In this document: positions 9,758-18,202 of the stretch, in pieces | Numbering within the stretch: position 1 is the stretch's first letter | How the letters are laid out: each line of letters opens with the position of its first letter | DNA from: Deferribacteraceae bacterium V6Fe1 | GTDB lineage: Bacteria > Chrysiogenota > Deferribacteres > Deferribacterales > Deferrivibrionaceae | Assembly: GCA_022813675.1 (NCBI GenBank) | Contig: CP063375.1 | Span: 248,001-312,000, forward strand | Direction of reading: 5' to 3' | DNA length: 64,000 nucleotides | Translations under genes and position numbers: made by a program | Notes under the pieces: generated by a model | Databases searched by the model: none | What the model saw: only the letters and a program-made list of their open reading frames with translations | Told to the model about the DNA's origin: nothing

Positions 9758-10583
9758 GTCTTTTAATTCTCTCCTCTACTGGAGGGTGAGTAGAAAACAG
9801 ATTCATCAAGCTTCTGCCTGACAAAGGATTCATTATAAACATATGTGCAGTTGCAGGTTTTGCATCCATCGGCATTGTCTCTACACCATAAGAAATTTTC
9901 TTCAAAGCGCTTGCAAGGGCAAGTGGATTGCCACACAATGCAGCTCCCCTTTGGTCAGCAAGATATTCCCTTGACCTTGAAATTGCCATTTGAACCATCA
10001 ATGCCGCAATAGGAGCAATAATCATAGCGATAATAGCGCCTGCAGCTCCCAAAGGACTGTCTTCATCATCTCTACTTCCACCAAATATCATTGCCCATCT
10101 TGCCCAATCAGCAAGCATCATAATGGCTCCGGCAAATGTAGCAGCAATTGTCCCAATCAATATATCCCTGCCATGGACATGGGCAAGCTCATGACCTATT
10201 ACCCCCTCAAGCTCTTCCCTGCTCAATAACTGCAATATACCTGTAGTCACCGCTACCGCAGCATGTTTAGGATTTCTACCGGTTGCAAAAGCGTTTGGAG
10301 CGGGGTTTTGCATGATATATACTTTTGGCATCGGAAGCCCGCCCTTTTGTGCTAAATTTCTAACAATTGAATATAACTCAGGCGCTTCTGTCTCTGTAAC
10401 CTCTTTAGCTCTGTACATTGACAAAACAAGTTTGTCGCTGAACCAATATGAAAAGAAATTCATTCCTAAAGCAAATATAAATGCAAACATCATCCCGGTT
10501 CGTCCGCCAAGCATACCACCCAAAAGTATAAACAGTATTGTCAGCAATGTCATAAAAAATACTGTTTTAAGAGTGTTTCCCAT
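9732..10583 (-). CDS. htpX: Membrane zinc metalloprotease
   Basis: HtpX-family M48 protease involved in membrane protein quality control. Two N-terminal transmembrane segments (about 5-50) precede the catalytic zinc motif HELAH in [14 protein letters not shown]. Two further hydrophobic segments follow (about 145-205), with the third zinc-ligand region [11 protein letters not shown]. The C-terminal [13 protein letters not shown] is typical. At 283 aa it has full length. The start overlaps the DUF116 stop by 17 bases and the end overlaps rsmB. Confidence 0.95.
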   Translation of the reverse strand: MGNTLKTVFFMTLLTILFILLGGMLGGRTGMMFAFIFALGMNFFSYWFSDKLVLSMYRAKEVTETEAPELYSIVRNLAQKGGLPMPKVYIMQNPAPNAFATGRNPKHAAVAVTTGILQLLSREELEGVIGHELAHVHGRDILIGTIAATFAGAIMMLADWARWAMIFGGSRDDEDSPLGAAGAIIAMIIAPIAALMVQMAISRSREYLADQRGAALCGNPLALASALKKISYGVETMPMDAKPATAHMFIMNPLSGRSLMNLFSTHPPVEERIKRLERMAYGG

Positions 10584-11352
10584 CTTCTCCTCCGATATAT
10601 ATTTTTTTAATTAATTCCTCAATTGTGTTAACATTCACCTTTGTATTCAAACAGTCCCCAAAAGGTCTTTCGTTTAAAATACCGATAACCGGCAAAGGAT
10701 ACGTATCCTGAATCCCGCTCAACAAGTCCCTCTCGCATGCAACCGCAATAATCAGATCCGGTTTTGTCTCTTTAACAATCCTTCTCGCAATAGTCCCGCC
10801 GGTTGCAACACTCATAGTTAAATTATATTTCTCTGCTATATTTGCAAGCCCTTTTATGTCACACTTCCCGCACTTCTTGCATACTTTGATATCTCTGGTA
10901 ATTTTAAGTTCACAATCCTCTAACTGAATACAGTGTGGCAACAAAACAAGGGGGTTGGACACTTTCTTCCCCAAAAGTGACTCCATCACAAGCTCGTTAT
11001 TTACTGCGACAAAAGACCTGATTATTTTATCTTTATCAATTTTAAGAATCTTTGCTACTTTCAGCACAACCGGAAATAAGAACCTAGTAACAAGGCCTCT
11101 CATTCGCCTTGCAAGTCTCGTCTGTTTACCGGAAATCATTGTCAGAACAATTATTAAAGTAGATACACCGAGAAAAATTCCAAAAAAAGACACAATCAGC
11201 GAAAACATTATACCGGCTAAATCCGAAAATCTGCCTATTCCATAAAATGATACATACCAAACCAAGGTAAGTAATGCTATAATTACTAAAGAGGAAATAC
11301 CCAAAAGGAAAATAAATAATCTTTTCCTTTCGGGCTTTAAGTTTTTATCCAA
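10567..11352 (-). CDS. DUF116 family membrane protein
   Basis: 261 aa, recognised as DUF116. Two N-terminal transmembrane helices (about 13-35 and 45-72) are followed by a cytoplasmic domain with a run of cysteines: [10 protein letters not shown], then [13 protein letters not shown], then [10 protein letters not shown]. These cysteines look able to bind a metal or an Fe-S cluster. The function is not established. In related genomes DUF116 genes often sit beside fmt, as here, where it overlaps the fmt stop by 8 bases and htpX by 17 bases. Confidence 0.85.
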   Translation of the reverse strand: MDKNLKPERKRLFIFLLGISSLVIIALLTLVWYVSFYGIGRFSDLAGIMFSLIVSFFGIFLGVSTLIIVLTMISGKQTRLARRMRGLVTRFLFPVVLKVAKILKIDKDKIIRSFVAVNNELVMESLLGKKVSNPLVLLPHCIQLEDCELKITRDIKVCKKCGKCDIKGLANIAEKYNLTMSVATGGTIARRIVKETKPDLIIAVACERDLLSGIQDTYPLPVIGILNERPFGDCLNTKVNVNTIEELIKKIYIGGEDGKHS

Positions 11353-12274
11353 GAACAGTCCCTTTTTCTAATTTGTAGCCGGAAAGAAAACTTTTTACAT
11401 CCATCCTTTTCTTCCCTTCGAGCTGAATTTCCTGTAGTTTAAGTGAGTCTTTACCACATTTTACAACAACATTATCCCTGTTTATTTCATAAATGGTACC
11501 GGGCTCAATGTTAGCATAATCTTCATACACAACTTCACTTTTGAATATTTTGAATGTCAAATTGTTCAATTTTGTATAGGCTGAAGGCCAAGGGTAAAAA
11601 CCTCTTATAAGCCTTTCTATATATTCGGCGTCCTTATTCCAATCAATGAGGCCATCATCCTTTTTCATCATCGGAGCATATGTCGCTTGAGAATCATCCT
11701 GCTTAACAGGGATAATAGTATCAAATTCTTTTAACGTCTTTATAAGTAACCTTGCACCTATATCTGACAGCTCTATTAAAAGCTCCTCAGTATTTTTTTT
11801 GTCTATAAAAACACTCTCAACCAAAAGTATATCTCCAGTATCAAGCCCTTCATCCATATACATAGTAGCCACACCTGTCTCTTTCTCCCCATTGATAATA
11901 GCCCAATTTACAGGAGCAGCCCCCCTATATTTCGGTAAAAGGGAGTAATGTACATTTATGGGCGCTTTTTTAGGGATATCCAAAACCTCTTTCGGCAAGA
12001 TTTTGCCATAAGCTACGACTACAAGGAAATCTATATCGTAGCTCTTGAGCTTTTGTAATGCCTCCTCATTATTTTTCAACTTATCAGGCTGAAAAACTTC
12101 TATGTTATGCTCAATAGCAAGCTCTTTCACGGGGGGTGGGGTCAACTTGTTCCCTCTCCCTTTCGGTTTGTCCGGCTGGCATACTACTAACTTAACATTA
12201 ATGCCCGGATCATCTATTAGACTTTTTAAAATGGGCACCGCCGTAAGCGGCGTCCCCATAAAAATTACATCCAC
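11345..12274 (-). CDS. fmt: Methionyl-tRNA formyltransferase
   Basis: Formylates initiator Met-tRNA using 10-formyl-THF. The N-terminal formyltransferase domain has the start MDVIFMGTPLTAVPIL, the catalytic Asn-His region INVHYSLLPKYRGAAPVNWAI, and GVATMYMDEGLDTGDIL. The C-terminal tRNA-binding domain follows from about residue 205. At 309 aa it has normal length. No def gene (peptide deformylase) is adjacent, unlike the common def-fmt pairing. Confidence 0.96.
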   Translation of the reverse strand: MDVIFMGTPLTAVPILKSLIDDPGINVKLVVCQPDKPKGRGNKLTPPPVKELAIEHNIEVFQPDKLKNNEEALQKLKSYDIDFLVVVAYGKILPKEVLDIPKKAPINVHYSLLPKYRGAAPVNWAIINGEKETGVATMYMDEGLDTGDILLVESVFIDKKNTEELLIELSDIGARLLIKTLKEFDTIIPVKQDDSQATYAPMMKKDDGLIDWNKDAEYIERLIRGFYPWPSAYTKLNNLTFKIFKSEVVYEDYANIEPGTIYEINRDNVVVKCGKDSLKLQEIQLEGKKRMDVKSFLSGYKLEKGTVLG

Positions 12275-12292
12275 ATCTCCTCCTAATTAAAA

Positions 12293-13522
12293 CTAAAAAA
12301 TAAATTCTTCCTCAGAAAGTCTTTTTGCTATTTCATTTATGACACGGTCCTCATCAGCCAAATCCTTTGCCTCAAAAGTTACCGTAAATCTGATAAAATT
12401 GCCGGCATCATCCCAAGGAACGGAAGAGATAAGCTTTTCTCTGATAAGGTAATCGCAGAACTCTTCAGCAGTCGCAAATTTTTTGCCACTCTTTGTCCCC
12501 TTTGGAATTTCAAAATAAAGATAGAATGTCCCTTTAGGCTCATTCACAAAGAATCCGTTATCTCTTAAAATCTTAGTCAGCTTATTCAATCTTCTTTTAT
12601 ATTTTTCCCTAATAGGGGTAACTAACTCAGGATGAGAAAGGGCATAAGCCGCAGCCTTTTGTATAGGAATAAACTGACCTGAATCGTTATTGTCTTTTAC
12701 TGTGGCAAAGGCTTTTACAAGTGTTTCATTACCACATACAAATGCCATTCTCCAGCCTGTCATATTAAAGGATTTTGAAAGTGAATGTATTTCAACACCT
12801 ACCTCTTTTGCTCCGTCAACAGACAAAAAGGACGGCTGCTCTTCACCATAGGTCAATTCTATATAAGCTGCATCATGCAAAACTACTACATTATTTTTCT
12901 TCGCAAAATCTACAACTTTTTTAAAGAAATCTCTACTAGCCAATGCCCCTGTAGGATTATTCGGGTAATTTAAGTAAAGTAACTTTGCCTTCTTTTTTAT
13001 ATCCTCCGGGATTACATCCAAATCTGGTAAAAAGTTATTTTCTTTTAATAGCGGTAAGTTGTAAACTTCTCCACCGAGATATTTTGTAATTGTTCCGGTT
13101 ACGGGATAACCGGGAATGGTCATCAATGCATAATCACCCGGGTTTATAACGCAAAACGGAAACATTGCCAAAGCAGGCTTTGAGCCGATAGCATGGTTTA
13201 TCTCTGTTTGAGGGTCTATATCAACTCCAAATCTTTCCTTCATATATTTGGCTGCAACATCTTTAAATTCCTGAATCCCATTATCGGAATAAAATCTATT
13301 CTCTTTCTTCATCGCCTCTTCTTTAAGCACATTTACAATCTGAGTATCTGCCATATCATCAGGCTCTCCGACACCCATATCTATTAATTCCTTACCAGGG
13401 TTTGCCGCGATAGCTGCCTTTTTTGCCCTTTTTATTTTCTCAAATTTGTAAATCTTGGTGTCCTTGCCAAACATATTTCCGCCAAGTCTTTCAGCAATTA
13501 GATTTTGAACAAAATCTGACAT
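12293..13522 (-). CDS. dapL: LL-diaminopimelate aminotransferase
   Basis: PLP-dependent class I aminotransferase that converts tetrahydrodipicolinate directly to LL-diaminopimelate, for lysine and peptidoglycan. Visible features are DMGVGEPDD near the N-terminus, the YPNNPTGA motif, and SLSKSFNMTGWRMAF with the Schiff-base lysine in SKS. The length (409 aa) and N-terminal pattern fit DapL better than AspC. A GTG at 13534 is in frame, but GGAGG lies 5 bases before the ATG at 13522. A single base separates it from the upstream transporter gene. Confidence 0.88.
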   Translation of the reverse strand: MSDFVQNLIAERLGGNMFGKDTKIYKFEKIKRAKKAAIAANPGKELIDMGVGEPDDMADTQIVNVLKEEAMKKENRFYSDNGIQEFKDVAAKYMKERFGVDIDPQTEINHAIGSKPALAMFPFCVINPGDYALMTIPGYPVTGTITKYLGGEVYNLPLLKENNFLPDLDVIPEDIKKKAKLLYLNYPNNPTGALASRDFFKKVVDFAKKNNVVVLHDAAYIELTYGEEQPSFLSVDGAKEVGVEIHSLSKSFNMTGWRMAFVCGNETLVKAFATVKDNNDSGQFIPIQKAAAYALSHPELVTPIREKYKRRLNKLTKILRDNGFFVNEPKGTFYLYFEIPKGTKSGKKFATAEEFCDYLIREKLISSVPWDDAGNFIRFTVTFEAKDLADEDRVINEIAKRLSEEEFIF

Positions 13523-13523
13523 T

Positions 13524-14465
13524 TTATCCTCCACTTTCTTTATTCAGTTTATCTAACTCTATCCTTAATTTGGAATCATTGCAAGTATCAATACCGGGGC
13601 AATTTTTAATATCACAAGGGTCGATATGTATCGTAACATCCAAATCATTAATCTTATTTTTTAATTTTCTCTCTATGGTATCTGCTATCTTATGTGCATC
13701 TGAAATACTTAATTCCCTACATAGAGTCAAGTGCAAATCAAGAAACTTTTGTGAGCCCGACTTTCTTGTCCTTACCCTGTGAAAATCGATATGTAAATCA
13801 TCAAAACTGTCCAATATCCTAATTATATCGCCTTTAATTGCCTCAGGTAGTTCCACATCAAGCAAATCTTTGGAAACCTCTATGCTAAGTTTTATCGCCG
13901 AATAAATAATATATAAAGAAATTGCCGCAGAAATTATAGGGTCTACAACATGAAGTCCAAAATATTTTATAATGAAGAAGGATATCAAAATCCCCGCATT
14001 AGTCAGTATGTCTATCTCATAATGCATAGCATCAGCTTTTAATATTGAGGAATCCGATTTTTTGGCAACATAACGCAGGTACATTGCTAGAGTTACTGTA
14101 GATACTATTGAAAAGATCATCACATAAAGGCCGGAATCTATATTATCTATTTTACCTTTTGCTACAAACTTCCCATACGATTTATATAATATATAAGCAC
14201 CCGACACTAATATTATCAGCGACTGTAAAAATGTTGCCAACGACTCAAACTTGCCATGTCCGAATGGGTGTTTTTCATCAGGTGGCTCTTCAGATTTTTT
14301 TATGGCAAAATAATTTATGGATGAAGACAAAATATCAAGTGTTGAATCAACAGCCGAAGAAAGAAGTGCAAGCGAACCAATAGAAAACCCTGCAACACCT
14401 TTTACTATAGTCAGCATAACGGCAACACTTATACTGACTATGGAAGCTACCGATTTATTGCTCAC
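13524..14465 (-). CDS. Cation diffusion facilitator transporter
   Basis: CDF-family proton/metal antiporter, probably for Zn(II), Fe(II) or similar. Transmembrane helices occupy roughly residues 7-205. The metal site is visible as SSAVDSTLD in helix 2 and HYEID in helix 5. The loop motif HPFGHGKFE follows helix 2. The cytoplasmic ferredoxin-like domain (about 210-285) contains HRVRTRKSGSQKFLDLHL and DVTIHIDP. A C-terminal cysteine pair (CDIKNCPGIDTC) is added beyond the usual fold. The metal specificity cannot be set from sequence. Confidence 0.9.
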   Translation of the reverse strand: MSNKSVASIVSISVAVMLTIVKGVAGFSIGSLALLSSAVDSTLDILSSSINYFAIKKSEEPPDEKHPFGHGKFESLATFLQSLIILVSGAYILYKSYGKFVAKGKIDNIDSGLYVMIFSIVSTVTLAMYLRYVAKKSDSSILKADAMHYEIDILTNAGILISFFIIKYFGLHVVDPIISAAISLYIIYSAIKLSIEVSKDLLDVELPEAIKGDIIRILDSFDDLHIDFHRVRTRKSGSQKFLDLHLTLCRELSISDAHKIADTIERKLKNKINDLDVTIHIDPCDIKNCPGIDTCNDSKLRIELDKLNKESGG

Positions 14466-14475
14466 AAACCTGCCT

Positions 14476-15372
14476 TTAGCTTATTTTTCTTTTAAAGCTA
14501 ATCTTCGTCATATCAAACCAGTTATCAAACAAACCAAGCACTGCAACAAGTATTATCATATGTGGTTCGCTAAAAATAAGTATATATAATATTAATTTTA
14601 AAAAATAACTAAGTTTCCACTTGAGAAAATAGAAATTTAAAATATCAAGACCTTGAAAGAAAAAAAGTGCAGTAAATATAATAAGTGTATTATATGACAC
14701 TAACTTATATGAAAAGTTCTTTGATATTATAAAAAAACCACCAACGATAAGAAAAATTATCAATTTATCATTAACTCTATATCTTACCTCAGGAAGGTTA
14801 AGTTTTCTGAAATAATATTTTCGACACATTACAGTTAAAAGTGCGGAATACACAAAACTCAAAGATGGCATCAGATGAACAATTGTGTATGCTATTGTAT
14901 CTCTGTTAGTTTTTAAATAAAGCAAATATGAATTTGATTCAAAATTAACACCCTGATTTTTATAATTCTCCGTCACTATATCAATATATTTAGCCATATA
15001 CTGTATAATTGCTAATCTGTACTCATCCAGAAAAAATATTGTTATTAGTGCAAAAACAAACATCGGCAGTGCACCAATAGCAACGACATCAAGCTTTGTA
15101 TTATTTTTTTTATTAAGTATCAAATTAACAATGAAAGCCGGAAAAACACAAAGTAACAAAAAATAAACTAAAAAGACTATTGAAAAAAAAGCAAGACTAC
15201 AAGTCAAAATTAATGCACCGATATGCTCTTTTATGGTAACCCGTTCATCCATTAAATACTTAAGGATGAGGATTGGTGAAAAGAATGTTAGAATAAAACC
15301 AAACTGAGGGAAAAATATATTTGCTGAAAACAAAGCAACAGCAATAAGATAATTTAATAACGGATGCTGCAT
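14476..15372 (-). CDS. DUF2232 (YybS-like) integral membrane protein
   Basis: 298 aa, strongly hydrophobic, with about eight predicted transmembrane segments and no soluble domain. The composition, the PSLSFVYSALLT segment and the position after rpsF-ssb-rpsR match the DUF2232/YybS family. Its function is unknown. The ATG at 15372 has no purine-rich Shine-Dalgarno. It sits at the end of the T-rich tail of a hairpin terminator, so its expression probably depends on read-through or on an unrecognised internal start. Confidence 0.75.
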   Translation of the reverse strand: MQHPLLNYLIAVALFSANIFFPQFGFILTFFSPILILKYLMDERVTIKEHIGALILTCSLAFFSIVFLVYFLLLCVFPAFIVNLILNKKNNTKLDVVAIGALPMFVFALITIFFLDEYRLAIIQYMAKYIDIVTENYKNQGVNFESNSYLLYLKTNRDTIAYTIVHLMPSLSFVYSALLTVMCRKYYFRKLNLPEVRYRVNDKLIIFLIVGGFFIISKNFSYKLVSYNTLIIFTALFFFQGLDILNFYFLKWKLSYFLKLILYILIFSEPHMIILVAVLGLFDNWFDMTKISFKRKIS

Positions 15373-15400
15373 AAAAGAAAATGCCGGATTTTATCCGGCA
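15373..15400 (-). terminator. Intrinsic terminator/attenuator after rpsR
   Basis: On the minus strand TGCCGGAT and ATCCGGCA pair in an 8-bp perfect stem with a 3-base loop, followed by TTTTCTTTT. It sits directly before the DUF2232 start and probably lowers transcription of the downstream genes relative to the ribosomal protein genes. Confidence 0.8.
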
Positions 15401-15409
15401 CCCTTATAA

Positions 15410-15637
15410 TTATTTGCTTAATGTGAATGGTAAAAGTGCAACTATTCTTGCAGTTTTAACAGCAGATGCAAGCTTTCTCTGGTGCTTTGCACAAGTCCCT
15501 GTAAGTCTGCTAGGCATAATTTTGCCCCTTTCCGTCACAAACTGCCTCAAGAGATTTGAATCTTTATAATCTATATCAAGTTTATCACTGCAAAATCTAC
15601 AGACCTTTTTCTTTTGAAATTTCTTTTTAAAGCTCAT
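15410..15637 (-). CDS. rpsR: 30S ribosomal protein S18
   Basis: 75-aa S18. It keeps the zinc-type cysteines (CRFC near residue 17 and GTCAKHQR near 48) that many bacteria have lost. The core [17 protein letters not shown] and the C-terminal [18 protein letters not shown] are typical. It binds S6 on the 30S platform. It follows ssb in the standard rpsF-ssb-rpsR order. Confidence 0.97.
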   Translation of the reverse strand: MSFKKKFQKKKVCRFCSDKLDIDYKDSNLLRQFVTERGKIMPSRLTGTCAKHQRKLASAVKTARIVALLPFTLSK

Positions 15638-15652
15638 ATTTCCTCCTGTTTA

Positions 15653-16051
15653 CTAAAAAGGTATATCATCATCAACGATATCTTCCGATACCGCATCAAT
15701 CTCGTCATTTACCGCAGAATTTTCCTTCCTCTGAACAAGCTGAATATTTTCTGCAACTATTTCATGCTTGCTCCTTTTTACTCCATCCTGCTCCCATGTT
15801 CTAAAACTAAGCCTACCTTCAACCAATATTGGCATCCCCTTCACGATATATTCGCCGGCAAATTCGGCCAATCTTGAAAATGCAACAATATCTATAAAGC
15901 AAGCCTCATCCTTAACTGAATCTCCGGACTTATATCTCCTGTTAACAGCAAGTCCAAATCTCGCAGCAGGAGTGCCTGAACCAGGGATATATCTAACCTC
16001 AGGATTTTTTGTAACATTCCCAAGTAGGATAACTTTATTTAAGAATCCCAT
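15653..16051 (-). CDS. ssb: Single-stranded DNA-binding protein
   Basis: OB-fold SSB of 132 aa. It begins NKVILLGNVTKNPEVRY and contains FGLAVNRRY and VEGRLSFRTWEQDG. The short linker is acidic and the protein ends in the conserved tail DDDIPF, which recruits replication and repair partners. It lies 2 bases after rpsF, as expected for this operon. Confidence 0.97.
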   Translation of the reverse strand: MGFLNKVILLGNVTKNPEVRYIPGSGTPAARFGLAVNRRYKSGDSVKDEACFIDIVAFSRLAEFAGEYIVKGMPILVEGRLSFRTWEQDGVKRSKHEIVAENIQLVQRKENSAVNDEIDAVSEDIVDDDIPF

Positions 16052-16053
16052 TT

Positions 16054-16518
16054 TTATTCCTCTGTATTGTCAGCTGGTGCCTCTTCGGCAGCATCAGTTT
16101 CAGTTTCTACCTCTTCTTTTTCAGTATCAACCTGCTTTTCAAACTGTCTTCCGCCGTCTCGTCTGAAATTTCTCCCACCTCTTCTTGGTGCTCTCTGAGT
16201 CATCTCAGAACGCTTCTTCAGCTTGAACTTCTTACCATCGATTTTAATAACAATAAATCTGATAACAGATTCATCATATTTAAATCTTTTTTCAAGCTCA
16301 GCAGGAACGTTTACATCGGAATTAAACTGAATTAGAAAATAATACCCTTCGGTCTTACGCTCAATTTCATACGCAAGCCTTAGCTTACCCCAAGCCTCAT
16401 CATTGATAATTTCGCCACCATTCTCTGTGACAAGTGTCTTAAACTTTTCAAAGACGGCAACTGCATCTTCCTGAGTTAAATCAGGATTAACGATAAATAA
16501 TGTTTCGTATGTTCTCAT
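16054..16518 (-). CDS. rpsF: 30S ribosomal protein S6
   Basis: S6 core (MRTYETLFIVNPDLT, WGKLRLAYEIE, YYFLIQFN) followed by an unusually long acidic tail of roughly 50 residues (after GGRNFRRDGG), rich in Glu and Asp. The frame is open further upstream, but a strong GAAGGAGG immediately precedes the ATG at 16518, giving 154 aa. It is the first gene of the operon. S6 tails vary between species, and some are substrates for glutamate addition; no such enzyme is seen here. Confidence 0.96.
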   Translation of the reverse strand: MRTYETLFIVNPDLTQEDAVAVFEKFKTLVTENGGEIINDEAWGKLRLAYEIERKTEGYYFLIQFNSDVNVPAELEKRFKYDESVIRFIVIKIDGKKFKLKKRSEMTQRAPRRGGRNFRRDGGRQFEKQVDTEKEEVETETDAAEEAPADNTEE

Positions 16519-16550
16519 CTTACCTCCTTCTGGTTTAGCAGCCACAGGTT

Positions 16551-16570
16551 TTCACCCGCAGCAAGGTGAA
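16551..16570 (-). promoter_or_regulatory. Hairpin at the 5' end of the rpsF leader
   Basis: TTCACC and GGTGAA pair in a 6-bp stem around an 8-base loop, at about the predicted transcription start. It may stabilise the leader or be part of S6/S18 feedback, but the known S6:S18 leader motif is not clearly recognisable. Confidence 0.3.
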
Positions 16571-16575
16571 CTAAG

Positions 16576-16604
16576 CTTCTAACAACTTTAGGTACTATTG
16601 TCAA
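16576..16604 (-). promoter_or_regulatory. Promoter of the rpsF operon
   Basis: Reading the minus strand, a perfect TTGACA (16604-16599), a 17-base spacer and TAGAAG (16581-16576). A run of seven A bases lies just upstream (AGTAAAAAAAC), inside and next to the target duplication of the neighbouring insertion sequence. Confidence 0.65.
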
Positions 16605-16607
16605 GTT

Positions 16608-16615
16608 TTTTTACT
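16608..16615. repeat. Left target-site duplication of the IS element
   Basis: TTTTTACT is identical to 18083-18090 on the other side of the element and directly abuts its terminal repeat. Confidence 0.8.
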
Positions 16616-16634
16616 CTGCCGTCACCCCATTTTT
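16616..16634. repeat. IS left terminal inverted repeat
   Basis: CTGCCGTCACCCCATTTTT, which pairs with 18064-18082 with two mismatches. Confidence 0.85.
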
Positions 16635-16641
16635 TGCACCC

Positions 16642-17955
16642 TTATGCCACGAGTACACTTTTCTTCCTTTTCATATTTCCTAAGCCATTAATAGTCTGTC
16701 TCTTTTCCCCTAACTCCAAATAAAAACTTATCTTAAAAAAGCTAACCATATCAGACTCATAAATTTTTTTCCTAAAATCAAATAGCTTTTTCTCCAGCAA
16801 TAACAGTAAATTTCTTATCCCGTCAGAAATACGATAATAAATAAACCTACACACAACCCTACCTTTCCTATTGACCTTTTCCCGTTTAGACATCCTATCC
16901 AACATTTTTGCAGCAATCGTATCAGACTCCACCTGACTTAATACATTCCAACAAAATGAAACTATCGACAATATCGTCTTAAGTGACTCAAATCTCCTCA
17001 CAAGGCATTTCTCCATTCCAAACTGTTGCTTCATAAATCTATAACTCTCTTCAATACGCCACCTCTTAAAGTATGACTTAATAATAAAATATACTTCCTT
17101 ACTCTTACTCATATGACCATTACAAAGAAAATATAACATATTCTTATCTCTACTACATTTAACACTGACAACGGTAACGGCCATACCTTTATAAAAACAC
17201 TGGGCATAACCGTAAGAAATACCGCCATTCTTGTAACGCCTGTTAATATAATTCTCACAAAGTTCCGATACCGACACACCTTTACCCTTATAATCTACAT
17301 GTCTTACACCTACACTCCTTACAATAAAATTTAATCCATGCCGAAGAAGATATCTTAAAATAATTCCACGATCGTAACCACGGTCAAACAAAAATAAGCC
17401 TTTAGAAATATACTTATCCCTCAACATATCAAGCATCTTAAATGTCTCCGAATTCTCACTTGTAAACTCATTAGAATTGCTGCTGTATACATCAAGATAC
17501 AGTGAAAATGTCCTCCCTGATAATGGGCTATAGCATACTGCATGATTTAAATGATAGCCTGGAGAAATACGACCACTACTACCATCCCTCACATTAGATA
17601 TTAGCTCAAAGCTCTTACCATATGAATGGCTCAAATCTCCACCGTCAATTGATATTAATAATTTATCTTCTGACTTAGTCTCTTCGTATACATAATCAAT
17701 ATTATAAACATTAGAAATAAAACCCAAATTCGAATAAGAAAATGTATTCCTTTGCAGTCGCTTAAGTGTATGTTTCACTCCGCTTTTTTCATTGAGATAG
17801 CCTGATATTTGCGTAAGGTTCAAACTCTTGGTTGCAAAACATCCGGATAACATCTCAAGCAAATACTTTTGTTGGGGCTTTGTAATATAATCATGAAGAT
17901 TTCTTGTGATGTTAAGCATTTTTTCCTTCACATTTTTAGCAATTTCACCTATCAT
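16642..17955 (-). CDS. IS4-family DDE transposase
   Basis: 437-aa cut-and-paste transposase. The catalytic triad is visible as D104 in ISIDGGD, D191 in FLFDRGYD and E302 in the Y-x2-R-x3-E-x6-K signature (YFKRWRIEESYRFMK, residues 295-309), the hallmark of the IS4 family. The N-terminal region is basic and probably binds the terminal repeats. The frame is open to 18030, but GGAGG lies 6 bases before the ATG at 17955. The ribosome binding site is buried in a hairpin (17961-18022), a known way of limiting transposase made from outside transcripts. The gene is intact with no frameshift. Confidence 0.92.
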   Translation of the reverse strand: MIGEIAKNVKEKMLNITRNLHDYITKPQQKYLLEMLSGCFATKSLNLTQISGYLNEKSGVKHTLKRLQRNTFSYSNLGFISNVYNIDYVYEETKSEDKLLISIDGGDLSHSYGKSFELISNVRDGSSGRISPGYHLNHAVCYSPLSGRTFSLYLDVYSSNSNEFTSENSETFKMLDMLRDKYISKGLFLFDRGYDRGIILRYLLRHGLNFIVRSVGVRHVDYKGKGVSVSELCENYINRRYKNGGISYGYAQCFYKGMAVTVVSVKCSRDKNMLYFLCNGHMSKSKEVYFIIKSYFKRWRIEESYRFMKQQFGMEKCLVRRFESLKTILSIVSFCWNVLSQVESDTIAAKMLDRMSKREKVNRKGRVVCRFIYYRISDGIRNLLLLLEKKLFDFRKKIYESDMVSFFKISFYLELGEKRQTINGLGNMKRKKSVLVA

Positions 17956-17960
17956 AAACT

Positions 17961-18022
17961 GCCTCCATTTTGTTGTTATTGTTGCTTTTTTTGGTAAAAA
18001 TAACATACAACATTTTGGAGGC
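17961..18022 (-). promoter_or_regulatory. Hairpin burying the transposase ribosome binding site
   Basis: The arms 18022-18007 and 17976-17961 pair as a 7-bp stem, a symmetric 3x3 internal loop and a 6-bp stem. The inner GGAGG is the transposase Shine-Dalgarno. A possible IS promoter lies just outside: TTGACA at 18047-18042 and GATAAT at 18028-18023, although the 13-base spacer is short. If that -10 is used, the native transcript would start within the 5' arm and lack the full hairpin, whereas read-through RNA would form it. Confidence 0.5.
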
Positions 18023-18063
18023 ATTATCAATCGTAAATAACTGTCAAATATAACTTCTTATAT

Positions 18064-18082
18064 AAAAATGGGGTGATAGCAG
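18064..18082. repeat. IS right terminal inverted repeat
   Basis: Reverse complement reads CTGCTATCACCCCATTTTT and matches the left end at 17 of 19 positions. Confidence 0.85.
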
Positions 18083-18090
18083 TTTTTACT
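18083..18090. repeat. Right target-site duplication of the IS element
   Basis: TTTTTACT, identical to 16608-16615. Confidence 0.8.
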
Positions 18091-18162
18091 GCAATACATT
18101 TTGATTTTAATATGACTCGAACAGATAACTGCACATTAGATTTGTTAACAATTATGAAGTGC

Positions 18163-18190
18163 AAAAAAAGAGGGGGCGATATGCCCCCTT
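18163..18190 (-). terminator. Intrinsic terminator of the Cys-tailed small protein gene
   Basis: On the minus strand GGGGGC pairs with GCCCCC around a 5-base loop, followed by TCTTTTTTT. It is strong and well placed, 13 bases past the stop codon at 18203. The 72 bases from here to the IS (18091-18162) show no gene. Confidence 0.9.
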
Positions 18191-18202
18191 TCTACGGATT
18201 TA

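Larger units (their letters stand above)
16616..18082 (-). mobile_element. Complete IS4-family-type insertion sequence, 1467 bp
   Basis: One transposase gene (minus strand) lies between 19-bp terminal inverted repeats that match at 17 of 19 positions (CTGCCGTCACCCCATTTTT and CTGCTATCACCCCATTTTT, reading inward). The element is flanked by an 8-bp direct repeat TTTTTACT. Intact ends, an open transposase frame and an exact target duplication indicate a fairly recent and possibly still active insertion. Its left end is 11 bases from the -35 box of the rpsF promoter. Read-through from the transposase would enter rpsF in the sense direction. Confidence 0.9.

Noticed and set aside
16545-16575. S6:S18 autoregulatory leader
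   Set aside because: A hairpin exists at the rpsF 5' end, but the conserved bulge motif of that leader could not be recognised; kept only as a low-confidence hairpin.
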